Shown here in pieces: positions 1-13,814 of a DNA stretch of 64,000 nucleotides. Source of the stretch: Neodontobutis hainanensis (taxonomy: Eukaryota; Chordata; Actinopteri; Gobiiformes; Odontobutidae); assembly GCA_024349245.1 (NCBI GenBank), contig JALDNG010000451.1, forward strand, positions 186,001 through 250,000. The letters are read 5' to 3'. Position numbers and translations under genes: made by a program. The notes beneath the pieces were generated by a model. The model was not told the origin of the DNA, did no database searches, and worked only from the letters and a program-made list of their open reading frames with translations. How positions within the stretch are numbered: the stretch's first letter is position 1; every line of letters starts with the position of its first letter.

Positions 1-1439
1 TATTTCAAGCGTATAAATTAAGTTTTTCAAAAATCAATAAATGTAAAAATTTGATTCAAGAAAAACCAAAGGATAATTATCTTCAAGAATATTGAATTTA
101 TTTATTAAAAAGATTTTTTATTACTTTCTTAATAGAGATATTATAAATGATAAAATTTAAATTTCGATATTTGAATAATTCACAATAAAATATAAAGAGA
201 TATTTTAAGTTTAAAAAACATTTCAAATTTTAAATATTTCTTACTTTTTGAGAGTTAAAGAACTGAATAATTATTAAATGAGAGTAACGTTGAGCTATCT
301 ATGTTGGTTATGGAAATTTTAATAAATTAAACTTCAGTGTATTTTTCCTTATAATTTCGAAAACACATGATCATTTAAAAGCTATTTTTGGTTTTCAAAT
401 TTTTAAGCGTTCAAGAATAGCTAGGTTCCATACATTAGACTGAAATTTACAGAGAATTATGTAATTTATGGATATCGATGGAAATTTATGCAAGGAGAGA
501 TTAAACCATACATAATTCTTTAAAATATTGCTTAATATCTATTTTAATAGATAATAAATGAAAAAAGCTTTGTATTAACCAGTGAAAATTCATTCAGGAC
601 AATATTTGTTAAACAATCCGAGAGAAAGGCTTAAGGTATTATGCTTGAAAATCAATCGATGTGTGTAAATTTGAATTTTGATGGATTGTTTTAAATAACC
701 ATACTTCAAAACTTTATATGAGATAAAGCCATGAGTATCTTCATTGAATGAGAATTCTTATGACGTGAAGCAGCCAATGCTTCCTTTCAAGCAGAAGGTG
801 ATGTGAGGCTTTAGTGAGGGCTAATCTCACACAACGCAATGCCAGAATATTCTTGGCAATGTTGACTTTCGAAAATAGAAAACCAAAAGCCGAGGGTACA
901 TAACCCTAACACGTGTTCGATTTCATAAAACTACATTATAGTTGAGAAATATGCAAATCTGGATTTATTAGTCCTGGTCGAAAAAAATCTTCCCCTTTAA
1001 ATATATTTATTTAACATGTCATAACGATTTAAGAAAATGGTTTTGTCATTTACACGTGAAACTCGAATACTCGTATCATTTTAGATAAATAATAATTTCA
1101 TCAAACGAAAATGCGATTTTTTTGAAAGATGAAGAATTAATTTACAAAAAAAGTTCAATTTATGATTTAGAAATTTTAATAATAATATCAACTTCTGGAA
1201 CTTTTCACCAAAATTTTTTGAAAATTTGTTTATATTTATCATGAATCATGAACGACAGAAAAGCATAAAATACATTATGAATATATTTCCCTGTAAGTTC
1301 AATTATCTCATATATATATGAATGCCAGGCGTAATTCAAAGCTATATATAATTTTATTTTTCAATAATTGTCATAAATTGTTCGATTTAATTTAAATGAT
1401 ATTAAATTCATGGTTTAAAAACACTCTTTTAAGCGACAT
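1..1439. other. A+T-rich intergenic DNA
   Basis: No supported gene was found. A slightly more G+C-rich patch at about 750-930 contains short imperfect hairpins, for example around 840-865 where a TGCCA arm faces TGGCA. It has no open frame of note and no recognised RNA family. Confidence 0.6.
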
Positions 1440-3300
1440 TTAATCATATAGTGACTAAAGGAGAGAATGATTGTATTTTTTATTAAAAACAAAATTACCG
1501 GAGATAATGGTTTAAGCTGATTAAAAAATTTTTATCACGCTTTATCAATATGTGACAAAGACGCAATACCACAAAAATAAATAAGAGTTTTCCACGAGGA
1601 ATATCGAGAGTCTACAAACTTAAAGCGTAGTTTCATAACAATGGTAAAGTTTTTGGATAAATTGTTTCATACCAAACATAACCCATAAAAATTATGTTTT
1701 TTCATCTGCATATCTTAAAACTAGTCGCTTTAGAAAAGTTCAGAGTGAAGGATAGAGGAGTTGAAAATGCCTGTTGTGCGTAATGCCAGCCATTGACAAG
1801 TTTCATAGTTCCGATTACCCATTCCGATACAGATTGGAAATGATTCCATCCTTCGATCGGAAAGATTGCAAGGGGATAACGCTCACTGCGTTCCTGAATT
1901 TCTTCCTCGAATATATGTGTTCTAAATTAGACAGAAGTATGCAGTCTTCTCAAAGTCAAACATGTTGTCAGATAATGTAAGAAAAACATCGTGAACATCT
2001 GAAGAAGAAACCATAGCTAAGTAGGTAAGCAACGAACAGAAATTCGTATGTTGTCATTTTTCTCATAGTAAATTTTTAACGCCATTTGATTCTCTTTTTG
2101 AATGACGTTTTTTCGAGATGAATATAAGAGCCAAAAAAAGTTGCCTTTGGACATGCTGTTCTGAAGTAAGTTACTGCTGCACTCCCAGAATAAGAATTTT
2201 CTTGAGTGTCACAAGGGAAACTAATCTCTTAATTACTTCCATGATGCTTTAGTAAACTGATTTTGTCTTAGTTTGTACATAACAGTAAATCGAGGATGAT
2301 ATATTCCAATCGCGAGTGCGAAAATAATGCTGAATAATTGAACAAATTTTGATTGTAAAACTTTGAATATTCCGCTTTCTATCCGAAGTTAAGCTCATTC
2401 CAATACTTCAAATTTCACCTTATAACAATAAAACCAGCCGATCAATTTCAGAGCAGGATCTTAAAGGATCCTGGGATGAAATTTGTGTGGAATTTGAATG
2501 TCATGTCTGGTTGAAGCAGTGGAAGGGAAGTCGAGGGCTCACCAAGAAACTTTTGACAATTTATATCCAATGTATCATCCTAAGAAACATTTTCTTTATT
2601 ATGGCCATATATACTTCTTATGACTCAAAGTGTGAAATTACAGATCCTTTGACAGTAGATGGATTAGTAAATACTTAAGCAAATTTGTCATTCCTAATAT
2701 CTACGTTTCTCTTCGCAAAAATGATTTCATTGTCACAATCATGATATTGTGGAGGATCACAAACACCCACCTTTAAATTATTTTTAGTTGTGTTTTGGGC
2801 CTGAAATATGTTTTTTTGATGATTTGCAAAGCCATAAAAAATTCCCATTCTCGTATTTTATATGTTTTAAAAATCAAAATTGCTTGTGTAAAAAACACTG
2901 CATGTTTTTTACCTTATTAAAAATGTAATTTTATTTTGTTCCTTTTTACATCACAATAATCTGAAAATAAAATTGTTTTTATAAACTGAATAAGGACCTT
3001 TAACAACGAAGCAATTTATCCAAGATCGATTTACGTTTTTACTTGTTAAATCATTATAGTAACAGAATATATCAATACACTGGCACATCCTTAATGATGA
3101 CATAGAAATATTTCGTGCGCCACTCATGATATTAATCGCTCAAATTAGTCATTTTATTTTTTTAATATGTTGACGTAATTACAAGGGCGAGATTAAGTGT
3201 CATCAAACCTCTTTGTCATATTTACATCACGATGGAATATGTTATCATCAACTATCAATCATTTAAATTTTTTATATTTTCTGCTTTATAAGGTCGATCG
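1440..3300 (-). mobile_element. Decayed Mutator-like (MULE) element, copy 1
   Basis: This block is similar, with many substitutions and indels, to 13,815-15,650 in the same orientation. Shared landmarks include the CCAGCCGATC block (2434 here, about 14,821 there), GACTCAAAGTGTG (2623 and about 15,003) and the CAAAGCCAT block (about 2826 and 15,208). The minus strand carries the C-terminal part of a MULE transposase. Similarity continues on both sides of the coding part, to about 1,440 on the left and about 3,300 on the right. The duplicated unit is therefore either the whole transposon or a larger segment. Terminal inverted repeats and target-site duplications could not be seen. Activity is excluded by frameshifts and stops. 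Confidence 0.72.
1765..2030 (-). pseudogene. MULE transposase C-terminal fragment (copy 1)
   Basis: MULE transposases are DDE-type enzymes that cut and paste DNA. Their C-terminal half typically reads: LALAF(V/L)P-type segment, acidic helix, YFE-x-x-(Y/W)I-x-x-R, FP-x-x-xW, then TNNS-x-EGWH. On the minus strand here a segment reads LAMVSSSDVHDVF at about 2,015-1,980. It is followed, after frame changes, by FEEEIQER, FPIEGWNHF at about 1,870-1,845 and NGWHYAQQ at about 1,795-1,770. The first segment aligns with LALIPSPDILKVF of copy 2. At least two frameshifts and a stop interrupt the reading, so this is a dead copy. The plus-strand open frame at 1,774-1,980 is an antisense shadow of it. The family is assigned from motif order, not from a search. 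Confidence 0.7.
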
Positions 3301-6011
3301 TTGATTTGGTATTTGATAAAAGATGTAATTTTAAAACTATCATATTTTATTTTTAGAATATAGAACAATCCATAATCTTAAAAATTATCTTCACCACATT
3401 TTCTTTGAGAAATTTTTTTATAAATAGTTTGTTTTATGTAAAATAATCGTAAGTGAGACAAAAATGTTATACTTTTATTATCTTTAAGCACACAAAATTG
3501 GAAATTAGTCTTGTTTTTATATGTTAAAAATTTGCTTTTTCATATTCCTATGAGAAATATTTTGTCTTGGTGTTGGTGAACCTATTTTGAAAATTTTGAA
3601 GTTTCTTATCCATGCCCCTCAAAGCTACAAATTAAAATGTCATCAATTTAAGATGAAATATATTGACATTTGTGATTAGTTTTATGAATTTGTTGACTTT
3701 TTAATGTAATTTGATAATAAAGAAATTTGTTATAAATTAAATTAAACAATGTTTTTTATTTTTGTTTATGCATTGATGTTTGAATTTTATTTGGTTTTTA
3801 ATAAATTTTTTGAATTTGTCGAAATATCCCACCAAATTGATTTTCGATAATGATTTCATGATTGTAAAAAATGATTTTGGGTTTTTGAGAGTTTTAAAAT
3901 TCGTTTCATTTTTCATAAAAGTTATTTTTAATTTTAAAATAATGATTTTTCTTTTTTCCATCTCATTTGTTTGTTGGATTTTTTTGACTTTGTCATGAAA
4001 TACATATTCAAAACAATTTATTTTTTTGAATTTTGAAGTCTGACAGCACATACATGTGAACATTATAGAAAACGTTTCTATCACAACAATTTACAGAATT
4101 AATCTTAGAAAGGAGCTAAATTTTTTCAATGATACGAATAGTTTTACGACATGCTATATTTTGAAAAAGTAATTGAGTTGTCAAAATGGTAAATTGCTGA
4201 AGCCAAGTTATTTTTTGATTTGCAGATATATTTTAAGCATCTTTAACGTCTCAAATCGAAAAAGAACATAAGAAACAAAATAAATAAATTTGATATATCT
4301 AACTGTCAGCTCGATGTAATTTTTATAAATAATCTTCTTAAGATTCAGAATTGTTTTATTTTGCATGCAGATTAGGCCCATTGTTGAAATTTTTATCTGA
4401 AAGTTAATTTTATCCATGATTATAAACAAAATTTTTCCACTCAAGTAAAGTTTTACAAATTGTGTTTTTCTAATTTAATATCCTATTCAAAGAATTCAAT
4501 TCTTTTTAAAAAATATAATCGAGTCAAAATCATGAATAGTAATTTTACATTATATTAAAATACATTTTTGGCTTCAATGCTACCGAAAAAAATTAAGCCA
4601 TTATTATCAAATTAATTTATGAATCCTATTTAAACTATTTTAAATTCAGACTTAAATACTTTAGATTCCCCTACTTAGGGATTTTACTTGAGTTAAGACA
4701 TTGGAAGTATTCTTTGAGATTTATATCTTAAGAATACGATGAATAAACAGTTTACCATAAAATGAGAAATATAATTCAAAGTTGAAAGTTTCTTCTGTTA
4801 AGGAGGTATGAAAACAATATAAAAAACATTTTTAATGTCTATTGCACATTAAAAATACGAAAAAGAGCCGGACTAAATGCTTATCTTTCGTTCTTGGGAT
4901 GTAATCACGTTAGAATCTATCCATGAACGAGGGCGTCATAAATAATGATACTATTTAAAACAAATAAATGTTACTTAAATGATATAATCAAGATAATTTA
5001 CCATGTTTTTTGACTTCATTCCACATTTTTTCAATATATATCAGCATATTATTATATATTCTTTAATTTCCGTTAACATACAGTTGTTGTCTTGTCTTTG
5101 TATGATTGCAAAAATTAGTTAAATAAAATTACTTGACATTTCTCTATTTTGTTAAAGTTTGTTGAAATTTGTAATTTTTGAAAATATATTTTATTTCAAG
5201 TATTACTAATTTTGTGTATTTTTTAAATCTACTTATAATTTTTATAATCGTTTAACTTAAATATAAATGATTATATCTAACATTTAGTTGTTTTTTAGCC
5301 CCTCAAAACAATCATTTTAATGTCATAATTGACTTCTCGTGTTAGTTATTTTGGTTAAGATCAAAAATAAAACACTGATGCACGAATGAAGATAAAGATG
5401 ATAATTAATAAATATTTCCTCAAATTAAAAATGATTTATAGATGTTATTAAATTTTTAAGCATCCCTTTATCACTCAAAAAATAACATTTTTATTGAAGG
5501 ATTCTTATTTTCCTCTATCATGATGTTATGGTTCACAAAAGTTTACAAGATCTTAACCATAGTAACACACAGAAGAATAAGATATCTTGATTATTCAACC
5601 AAATAAGTGATGAAAATGCCTGAATATTTAATACCAAGACGTTAAAAACGCCTATAAATTTTTCGCTCATGCGTATTTTTTTTGCTTTCAGGATTGCTTC
5701 TCAATTTAGATTTAATATAAAAGTAAAGATAAATGTGTCGTTTATATTTATTTTTTATCATACAATATCTACAGATTGGAACAAAAGTTAAAATTTTTTG
5801 AGAATTATTTTTAAATTAACTATCAAAATTAAATAAAACCCAATCAGAGGTGGCAAATATTACGTATAGGTATATTGACTAAATTAAACATATTAAATTT
5901 GAGGAAATTATTTTGTCCTGGCACTAATTCAATGAAATAATTAAATAAGTTTTTATATAGCCATTTTAAGCCGTGTTGTCATACATAAAAATAGTTTTAT
6001 GTGTTTGTCTT
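3301..6011. other. A+T-rich intergenic DNA
   Basis: No supported gene was found. A lysine-rich minus-strand open frame of 115 codons at 3,737-4,084 sits in a strongly T-rich tract of the plus strand. It looks compositional. A short, more complex patch at about 4,860-4,950 has no assignment. Confidence 0.55.
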
Positions 6012-6177
6012 TTAATGTTGGAGTAGGAGCATTTTATTGTTATCAAGAAGAAATATATATGGTGTCTCTGTAACTTCTTTGTATCTCTGTCTAGTTTTCC
6101 TTGATGCCCGAAAGTTTTCGATTCGTAATTTACCCTCTTCTTGGAACATTCTGGCAGCCTCAATCTGATGTATCAGG
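6012..6177 (-). CDS. Possible 3'-terminal exon of an unidentified host gene
   Basis: On the minus strand a pyrimidine-rich run (about 6,230-6,181) ends in TTTCAAAAG at the 6,178/6,177 boundary, which fits a 3' splice site. It is followed by about 54 codons ending in TAA at 6,014-6,012. The predicted peptide is charged and protein-like, with segments such as QIEAARMFQEEGKLRIENF and ASRKTRQRYKEV, and no low-complexity lysine or asparagine runs. Base composition is visibly less A+T-rich than the flanks. A second minus-strand frame over the same bases (5,966-6,163) is also open, so the frame choice rests on composition and the acceptor-like site. No upstream exon was found with confidence. The protein family was not recognised. 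Confidence 0.33.
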
Positions 6178-8439
6178 TCTTTTGAAAGAAAGAATTATAT
6201 AAAATAAAATAGAAACAATAAAACAAACCTCGTTTTTCTAAATTTTATAGTTGTTATGTTTACATCAGTGAAAGAATAATTTTGAAGAATTTCGAAACAT
6301 GGAATTATCAGAGGATCATTAAAAAGAAAGCGTAGCTAAATTTCTATACAATGGAATATATAATTTTCTAATGCGTGGAAAAGAATGATAGGAGTTTTAA
6401 AAAATTTTAATGAATGAGACGAGATGCAAAAAATAAACGAGAATACACCAAGGGTGTTTCTCTTCCTCGAGTATAAGCTGTAATACACTAATTTATACAG
6501 TTTCGACGCGATGTTACATTTTTTATTTTAATTAGATAAATTTTTAGCAGTTTTTGCTGGTTTTCAGTTTCATAAATAATTTAAATATGGATTTATTTGC
6601 AAAAGTAAAAACTAAGAGAAGAAATTATGAAACTTTAAGTCATCCTTGTATGACCTTTTTTGAATCTGTCAGAAACGTCATTTTGCTTAACCGTTGACAA
6701 AATCTCGATTACTTTAATTGAAGATATTGACACTGTAATATATCAAAATTTAACTTTGATGATCCAAAAGTGGAGATAATCTAAATGTTATCACTTGGAA
6801 TCCCCATACACATGCTTGGTCACATGCATTGTTTAATATAATAAATTAAAATGTTGAAGGGTTTTTAATCTTAAGAGAACAGATTCTTAATTCTAAATTT
6901 ATTGACGTCAAAAAAGTAACAAAAATAAACCAACTATTTGAAAAATATAATTAAACAACGGACTCAGAGACCGCATGTCGTAAGGTCATTTTAATCCATG
7001 TGCTTAATTAATCTATAATGAAATTAATTTTAAGAATTTTATGTTCTAACTTTTTTCATAGAATAAATTTCTCAGACATGGATTGCATATTAGTTGATGC
7101 TATCTATCCAAGCTTAATTATCATCAAATTCGTGTTGTCGTTTTTTAAAAATAGTTTTTGCACTAAAAATATCTGTAGGAACATAATTCAATAAATAATT
7201 GTTCAAATCAAAATTTCGTTGGCTGTGGTAGATTAAATTAGGAGGACAATTTTTTTTAATCACAGAAACAAAATCGGAGGATAGAAGGAATGGATGAAAG
7301 TATTATGTTTACACCCGCGTACATAAGTGGTCAATTTATCAATATTCAACATATTTTTGTTTTGCAGAAAAATTTCAACAATCAACTTTAGAATTTATAG
7401 TAAATAAGCAAAAGACAGAACTGAAACCATTCTGTATAATATTATTCAGCTTAATGTTTGTGGTATATGTATCAGTTATAGAGGACAATTATTTAAATAT
7501 TACCTTAAAAATTTATAAAATAATATTTTAAATGCGTAAAAATTAATTTACAAACAAAAACAGGGTAGTACATGGTCTAACTGAAAAATCTTCAAACGCC
7601 ATGAATTCTAACATAAATCTGAATGTCTATGTATAGATTTCTCAGGTTTTTTCTAAAGTATTAAATATAATCGATCTCAAATTCTCGTATGTTCATTTTC
7701 AAGAGAAATTCAGAAAAATAACCTCTTGTACTATCCCAGACAGTCTACTTTTGGGCGTTTCAAATTCGTCTAATTAAAAAAAAACTAAAATCTTAAAATT
7801 TAATTAAAACTCAACACAATTGAAGTTCCACATGCATAGTTGGAAATATACTACATCATAAAAATATTAAAAGCTTAAAACGCGAAAAATATGTAGCTTC
7901 TCAAAATATCGCTTAATATATTTGAAATATCATTTTTTAAAACTTTTTTTTTCATTTTGGCTAATACGTGTTATATCTCACAATAATAAAATTTTATGTT
8001 GTAAAACCAAATTTAGAATATTTTAATTTTTCTGAAATATTAAAACTTAAACTACAAAACAAAACGCAAAAATTTGGGTTTTTATAAAATTTCCTGATAA
8101 ATTCCAATGATTGACAAGAAAAGAAGTTGAAAAATCTTGAATTTGTGTATGATTAAGGGACATGCTTGAGTTTTTAAAGTTGCATTTTAAACAGTAAATA
8201 TGACTAAGTCGGTTGAATTTAATTAGTTATTGTGAGAGTAGTTATAGAATTAAAATAATAAATTAATCCATCATGCAACATCGTGATTTTTATGCATGAA
8301 AATCGATCAAAGTAGAGAAGAATTATTAATGGTTTGATGTTTTTTAATTATAAATATATTTAATAAATTTTTCAATCAAAACAATTTTATAAAGATATAA
8401 ATTTAAAATTTTATGTTCTAAATGTATTTTGCATAATAT
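6178..8439. other. A+T-rich intergenic or intronic DNA
   Basis: No supported gene was found. If the exon at 6,012-6,177 is real, part of this stretch is its upstream intron. A slightly complex patch at 6,420-6,510 has a short open minus-strand frame but no splice context or homology that I can defend. Confidence 0.5.
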
Positions 8440-9665
8440 ATAATAGTCATGCGTCAATATAAACATAGAGATCTACATACGAAGTTGATCAGGCTAATAA
8501 TAGGTTAACTTGGTCTTCATAGGTATCTCTAGTCAATCAATTGTTCCATATCCTAATAGAGAAGACTACAAGATACAAACACCAGAGAAAGAATTTTCTT
8601 CAAAATTGAGATATTATCAATATGTATCAGTTGTGAAGAAAATTATCCACACTTACTACTAAGAGTGAATCTAGTGTTGGCAATTTTCGTAATAATAAGT
8701 AGATAAGAAAAAACAAAGAAAATTATCAGTCAAGTTCAACGTCATTCTTTCAAAGTCTGAAACCTAGGACTACTGGTTGATCCTCGAGCTAGAAATCAAA
8801 ATGTAAAAAATATCGCGAAAATCAAGAAATGATTATGCAATCATTTCTTTATCATAACTCATCCAATAAAAGTTTTTATTCAAGAAAAATTTCATAAACC
8901 AGAGAAAGCAGAAATCCAAATCCACTGACACTTTTGAGTAAAATTCGAGGAAATCAGATGAAGTTATAGTCTCATTCAAGAGATTGTAAAAAAACGACAA
9001 GAAATTATTTGATGAATCTCAAGATTAGACGATAATACCACTCCTATCATTATTTACCTATGTTTAAATAAGCACAGAAAGACGAAACGAAAGAATAAAG
9101 GGGGTTGTGTCTTTCATAGAACTGATTCTACTAACCTGGCTAATAAAGAATAAGATTATCGTCATCTAAGATATCTTCAGTGTCATACCTTTCCATTTGT
9201 TCGGATGTTGTTAAAATTAGACCAGGCAAATAATTTCCTCTATTTAAATTCCTTCATGACTGGTGAATATGAAACTAGATTAATAAAGGACGTTTTTAAA
9301 TAAATTGGTATGCTTGATGATTTGGAATCACTTGAATCTCAGATGAAATATGAAAAAATAAGCAGATATTTACCTGGAAAATGATCGATAATAATCTAGA
9401 GTTCACCGAGGCCATGCAATATGTCATCAATACCAGTGGAATTAGCTCAAAGAGAAAAAATAAACAAAAATTTCCACAATGGTATATTCTTGAAAATGTC
9501 ATACGTGACCAAGAAAATATTTAGGGAATTTTTAACCATAGAATAGATTTGCAGTTCTCTCTTTTCATTGAAATGAGAACGTGTACCTTATGTGGGGCAT
9601 TCGTTGACCTGTTATATCTTCAGAAATATAAAGAATTTTTGATGAGAAAAGTATTTGAAATAAAT
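8440..9665 (+). pseudogene. Unknown basic-protein family, copy C (decayed)
   Basis: This is the most degraded of three same-orientation copies; see copy A at 23,655-24,862 for the family description. In short open stretches separated by stops and frameshifts it keeps the family landmarks in order. These are an upstream block ending in CATACGAAGTTG (about 8,478-8,489), KYRENQE with SFLYHN and FYSRK (about 8,805-8,895), and YRHL (about 9,155). Next come a stretch aligning with NKYDPEDIFIYF of copy A (about 9,210-9,300) and a C-terminal RTCTLCGAFVDLLYLQ segment followed by KEF (about 9,570-9,640). The order and spacing match copies A and B across more than 1 kb, so this is homology rather than chance. 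It cannot encode a full protein. No function is known. Confidence 0.75.
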
Positions 9666-12600
9666 TTATTTAAGCGTAAATCTAAAATCGAGTATATGAA
9701 AAACACAAACAAATGTGTGTAATTATTAACCTTGCTCCATGAGGTTGTTTGTTATCAGATGAATAATATTGACGATTTTCATTTATAAATTTGATATTGG
9801 CTATTTATCACCCATTTGTTTTTTATCTACTTATTATTGGTTTATGTTAAACTATGTACCATGTGCATTCAAAAACGCATCGTTTTTTATGATGATTTGT
9901 AATTTAATGTTTAAAAAATAAAACAGTTCCTATCCTCCAAAAACATTTAAATAATTATTTTTTGTTTTATTTACTTATCTTAAACAATTAAACAATTTGA
10001 TCAAAGTCATATTTTTAGATATATTTATTCTTCCAAGGGGTGCACTATATGTTAAAAACAAATTAAAATTTAACATAATTTTTAATTGTAATCATTTTAT
10101 TTCATAAATCATATTCATATGAGATGACCATTATTTCCACAAGATCTTTCATAAGATTTTATACATAAAACTTATTTTTCTAAAAGTACACTTATCCCAT
10201 CTCATTTATGTGAAATTATACATTTATAAGCTGTTCTTATATCTTTGGTCTTTTCTTAAAATCAAATAGAAATATAATTCATGCGTTGTAGGATTCTCAT
10301 TTTTGAATAAATAGATATGAAATAAGAAAGGAAATTTTGATTTAGTAAACTATAAATCCGTTAAAGACGCTTAGCTTTCGATATATTAACAATTTTATCA
10401 TTTTATTGTTATGTGAAAAATTTGTACATAATTTTACAAAAATTAAAATTGAACATGCTAAAAATATTAAAAATTAACTTTTGTCAAATAACGTCTCTTA
10501 TATGCTCCTTTATTTTGAAAATTTTAACTTTTCCTTCCATATTTTGTTTATATTTCAAAAAGAATGTAAATGTATGTTCTTTAAACTTCCTCAGCACGAT
10601 GTGACGTTAGAAAAAATGTAGTTTTTTCCAAATTTTGAATCTTTGATTTATACTTTAACTATTTCTGATGAATGGATATTTTTAAATTAAGAAAGAATAA
10701 GGAGTTTAGTGAAAATCTTTAAAAATTTTAAATATCGATTTTTGTATATCATATAAAATTCACAAAAATTCGTCTCGATGAACGTTAAAATGCACCTTAT
10801 AGAAAGTAGATACCATTCAGATTAGGAATTCAGAAATATCAGTCATTGACAATGTTTTGAAAAATTTATTCACAAATCTAAAATCTTTTGAATTTTTATT
10901 GATGACAGATATCTATTCATAATAAAATAGAAAGCCTTCAAATCTGCTGGATATTAAACAAAACTTCTTATTTAGGATCAATTATAAGTGTAAAAATGGA
11001 TTTTAAGATAATCAAGTTTTAAATTTTTTATAATATCTTCAAATTAATTGTTTATATAATCGAGAATTTTTGCTATTGTGAAGATATAAAACATAATAAT
11101 CTACCTTAAATATTTTTTGTTCATTTTTAAAGTCAATGAAAAAAATAACCGTCAGATTTAAATGTTATGTTGAGGTTTTTTAGAATATTAAGAGATAAAA
11201 ACATTTTAGTGAACATTAATCACTATGATCCAAAAAATTATTACCGGTAAACATCTTAATCTGCCTACAACAACTTTTATTATTTTTTCAATATATTTGT
11301 TAGTTATTGACGCTGAAAGATTTTTTCAGGTGTGTTGAACTTGATTTAATTTATTCTACAAATGCTTGATGAAGATTTGTTAACCTTAATAAGTTTATTG
11401 TTGTAATATATCGTAAATGAGTAAAAGCAATAAAATCATGTAAACTAAGTTTCTGTTAAAGACTAAATTTTGATATAATTATTCAATCGCTTGTAAATCA
11501 CGCATAAACAAGTTAGATCTATTCTCTTTATTTTTTATGTAATAAATTAAAAATATATTATTAATGTCAGAAAATATGTAATAATTTGTAACATTCTTCA
11601 TTGAGTTGAGGTTTTCACTGTTATAATCACCATGAAAATTCATTTTTTAAACAAACTCGAATGTTTCTCATTCTTTGATTGTGGATAAATATCTTGTCAT
11701 CTTTTAAATTTTTGTTAATTGATTGAAAAAGCTTTATCTGCTTAATCGAGATTTATAAACTCACAGACATTTTATAAATAAAGTTATTTTTTATGTAAAG
11801 ACATCATAACTTCAATTGTTTGCGTTTTTGAGAGTGCGGTAAGCACATAAATCACGAAATTTTAAAATTTTACCGTTTAAATTAGTTTTATTTAAATCTT
11901 GCCTCGAGTTAAATAAAAATCGCCCATGGCGGGTTCATAGTAGAGACAGCTCACTTTAGAGGAGTATTTATTTGGATTTGTAGATAAACATTTTTCTTAA
12001 CCTTACGATATAATGACCGTGGATTATTTTAAAAATACTTTCCTTGGTTGATGGCCGTCTTAATGTTTAATTACAAAGTATTTCAATTGATTTTACATTA
12101 AATAGGTAATTTCTTAAATTTTTCTGTTTATCTTACATCGTAATCTAATTATCATAAAAATAAGAAATTATTTCTGAAAAATAAATTCAAAAAATTTAGT
12201 TGCAGCAGAACTCTTAGATTAAATTTAAAAATAATCATCAAACTGAAGCTATTGAACATTTTCTCAAAAATTAGTTTTGCGTTGAACATAAATTAAATCT
12301 GATAACAATACAAATTTTAAAAGATATCCAGTTGATCTCATAAGACTTACGACTAATATTGATGCGATTATTATATAACTCTCTTTGAAACATGTATGAT
12401 TTTCACATATTTTTAAAATATTACACTCTTTATTTTATGGTTTTTTAGAAAAACCTTAAAACATTTTAATTTAAAAAGGTAAAAAAATAAGTTTAAGAAA
12501 TTGAATTGATTCGATATTTTGTGCAAACTTTCTCTCAAATTAGAAAGGTTTGATGAAGATGAATGAATAAGAATAAAAAACTTCATTCTTTAGTTGTGTA

Positions 12601-13814
12601 TTGTGTGAAGAAGAAGAATATTTGAATTCACGATTTACAGACATTCTTAATAACCTCAAGATTAGAGGAATTATAAACGAAAATTACATAACCTGAGATT
12701 TCATGTCAATGCGATAACTAATTTTCAGATCTCATTGATTTACATTCAAAATTTATCTTTTTCCGATTTGGTTTACAGAAGTAGTTCATTCTGAATTTTT
12801 ATGTTTAAAGTGAGTTTTAACAAGGTTAAACTTATATTTTGTGAATTGAAAAAATTCAATTACGTGGATACCAAAAATTTATTTCAACTTTTCAAATATT
12901 GATTCATCTTAAATTGACATTTGCACATAACGAATACAAGCCCGCATATCAACATGTTTTATTTTCAAAAATAATTGTTAAAATTAAAATTTTTCACAGA
13001 TTTCAGATTCGGGATAAATAAAATTTTATCATAATAACACTTTTCTTATTTTTTTACATTTTTTATGATTTCGTAATTTTTATATTTTCATTCTTAATCT
13101 TGATAAATTTCTTAAGTAAAACAAACTTCTCAAAAATGAAAAAAAATGATGGCTAAATTTTGTTGTACAGTATATTTTTCACACTTCTAGAAGTGTAAAT
13201 TAAAAAGATAAACACCTGATCGTAAACATGAACGTTTTATTGTTTATCTTATGTCGTTTTCGTGTCAGAATTGTTGTGAGACCAAATACAGATTTATTCT
13301 ATTTGTTAAAAAGTTTTTGAAAGTTTATAATTTAATTTTTTTTCTCTAAAATCATACTCGCAGAAGGATTTCAATTCAAAATGTTATGATATTAGTTCCT
13401 TCGTTTAAATAGCCATGTATTATTCTTCAGTATCACATCAAATCAGGTGATAAAATTAAAAATTTTTCTCCAGTGAAGTGAACTATAAATCATATAATAT
13501 AGAAATTGACTCATTTGATATGTGATAAGTTTTGAATGTTTATGAAACTAACTTTAATATTCTGATCAATATTTTGTATCAACTTTTTTCAAAGATTTGA
13601 TCATTGTAGATGTTTTCAAAAGAATATACGTGGTATTAAAAACATTATATTTTTATTAGATGAAATGAAATGAGAGTCATCCGTCTTTTTAAAGAAACAA
13701 AAATATTTTTGATCATCGAAATGAGTAAAGCCACGCGTTTATCGAAATTTAATTCACAGATGGTTTTATTTTCATCAACCTATCGGTTTATAGAATCGTA
13801 ATCACGTTAACATA
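9666..13814. other. A+T-rich intergenic DNA
   Basis: No supported gene was found. The short open frame at 10,413-10,604 is phenylalanine-, leucine- and isoleucine-rich and looks compositional. A patch at 11,880-12,060 is a little more G+C-rich but carries no open frame. Confidence 0.55.

Noticed and set aside
840..870. Short hairpin TGCCAGAATATTCTTGGCA
   Set aside because: Imperfect stem with a bulge and no longer precursor structure. Such stems arise by chance at this scale.
1774..1980. 68-codon plus-strand open frame
   Set aside because: Antisense to the MULE transposase motifs of copy 1.
3737..4084. 115-codon minus-strand open frame
   Set aside because: Lysine-, phenylalanine- and asparagine-rich, in a T-rich tract of the plus strand that depletes stops on the other strand. 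A 72-codon frame is open on the opposite strand too. No motif, homologue or second copy was seen.
8820..8860. AATGATT/AATCATT palindrome
   Set aside because: It lies inside copy C of the protein family, so it is explained as decayed coding sequence.
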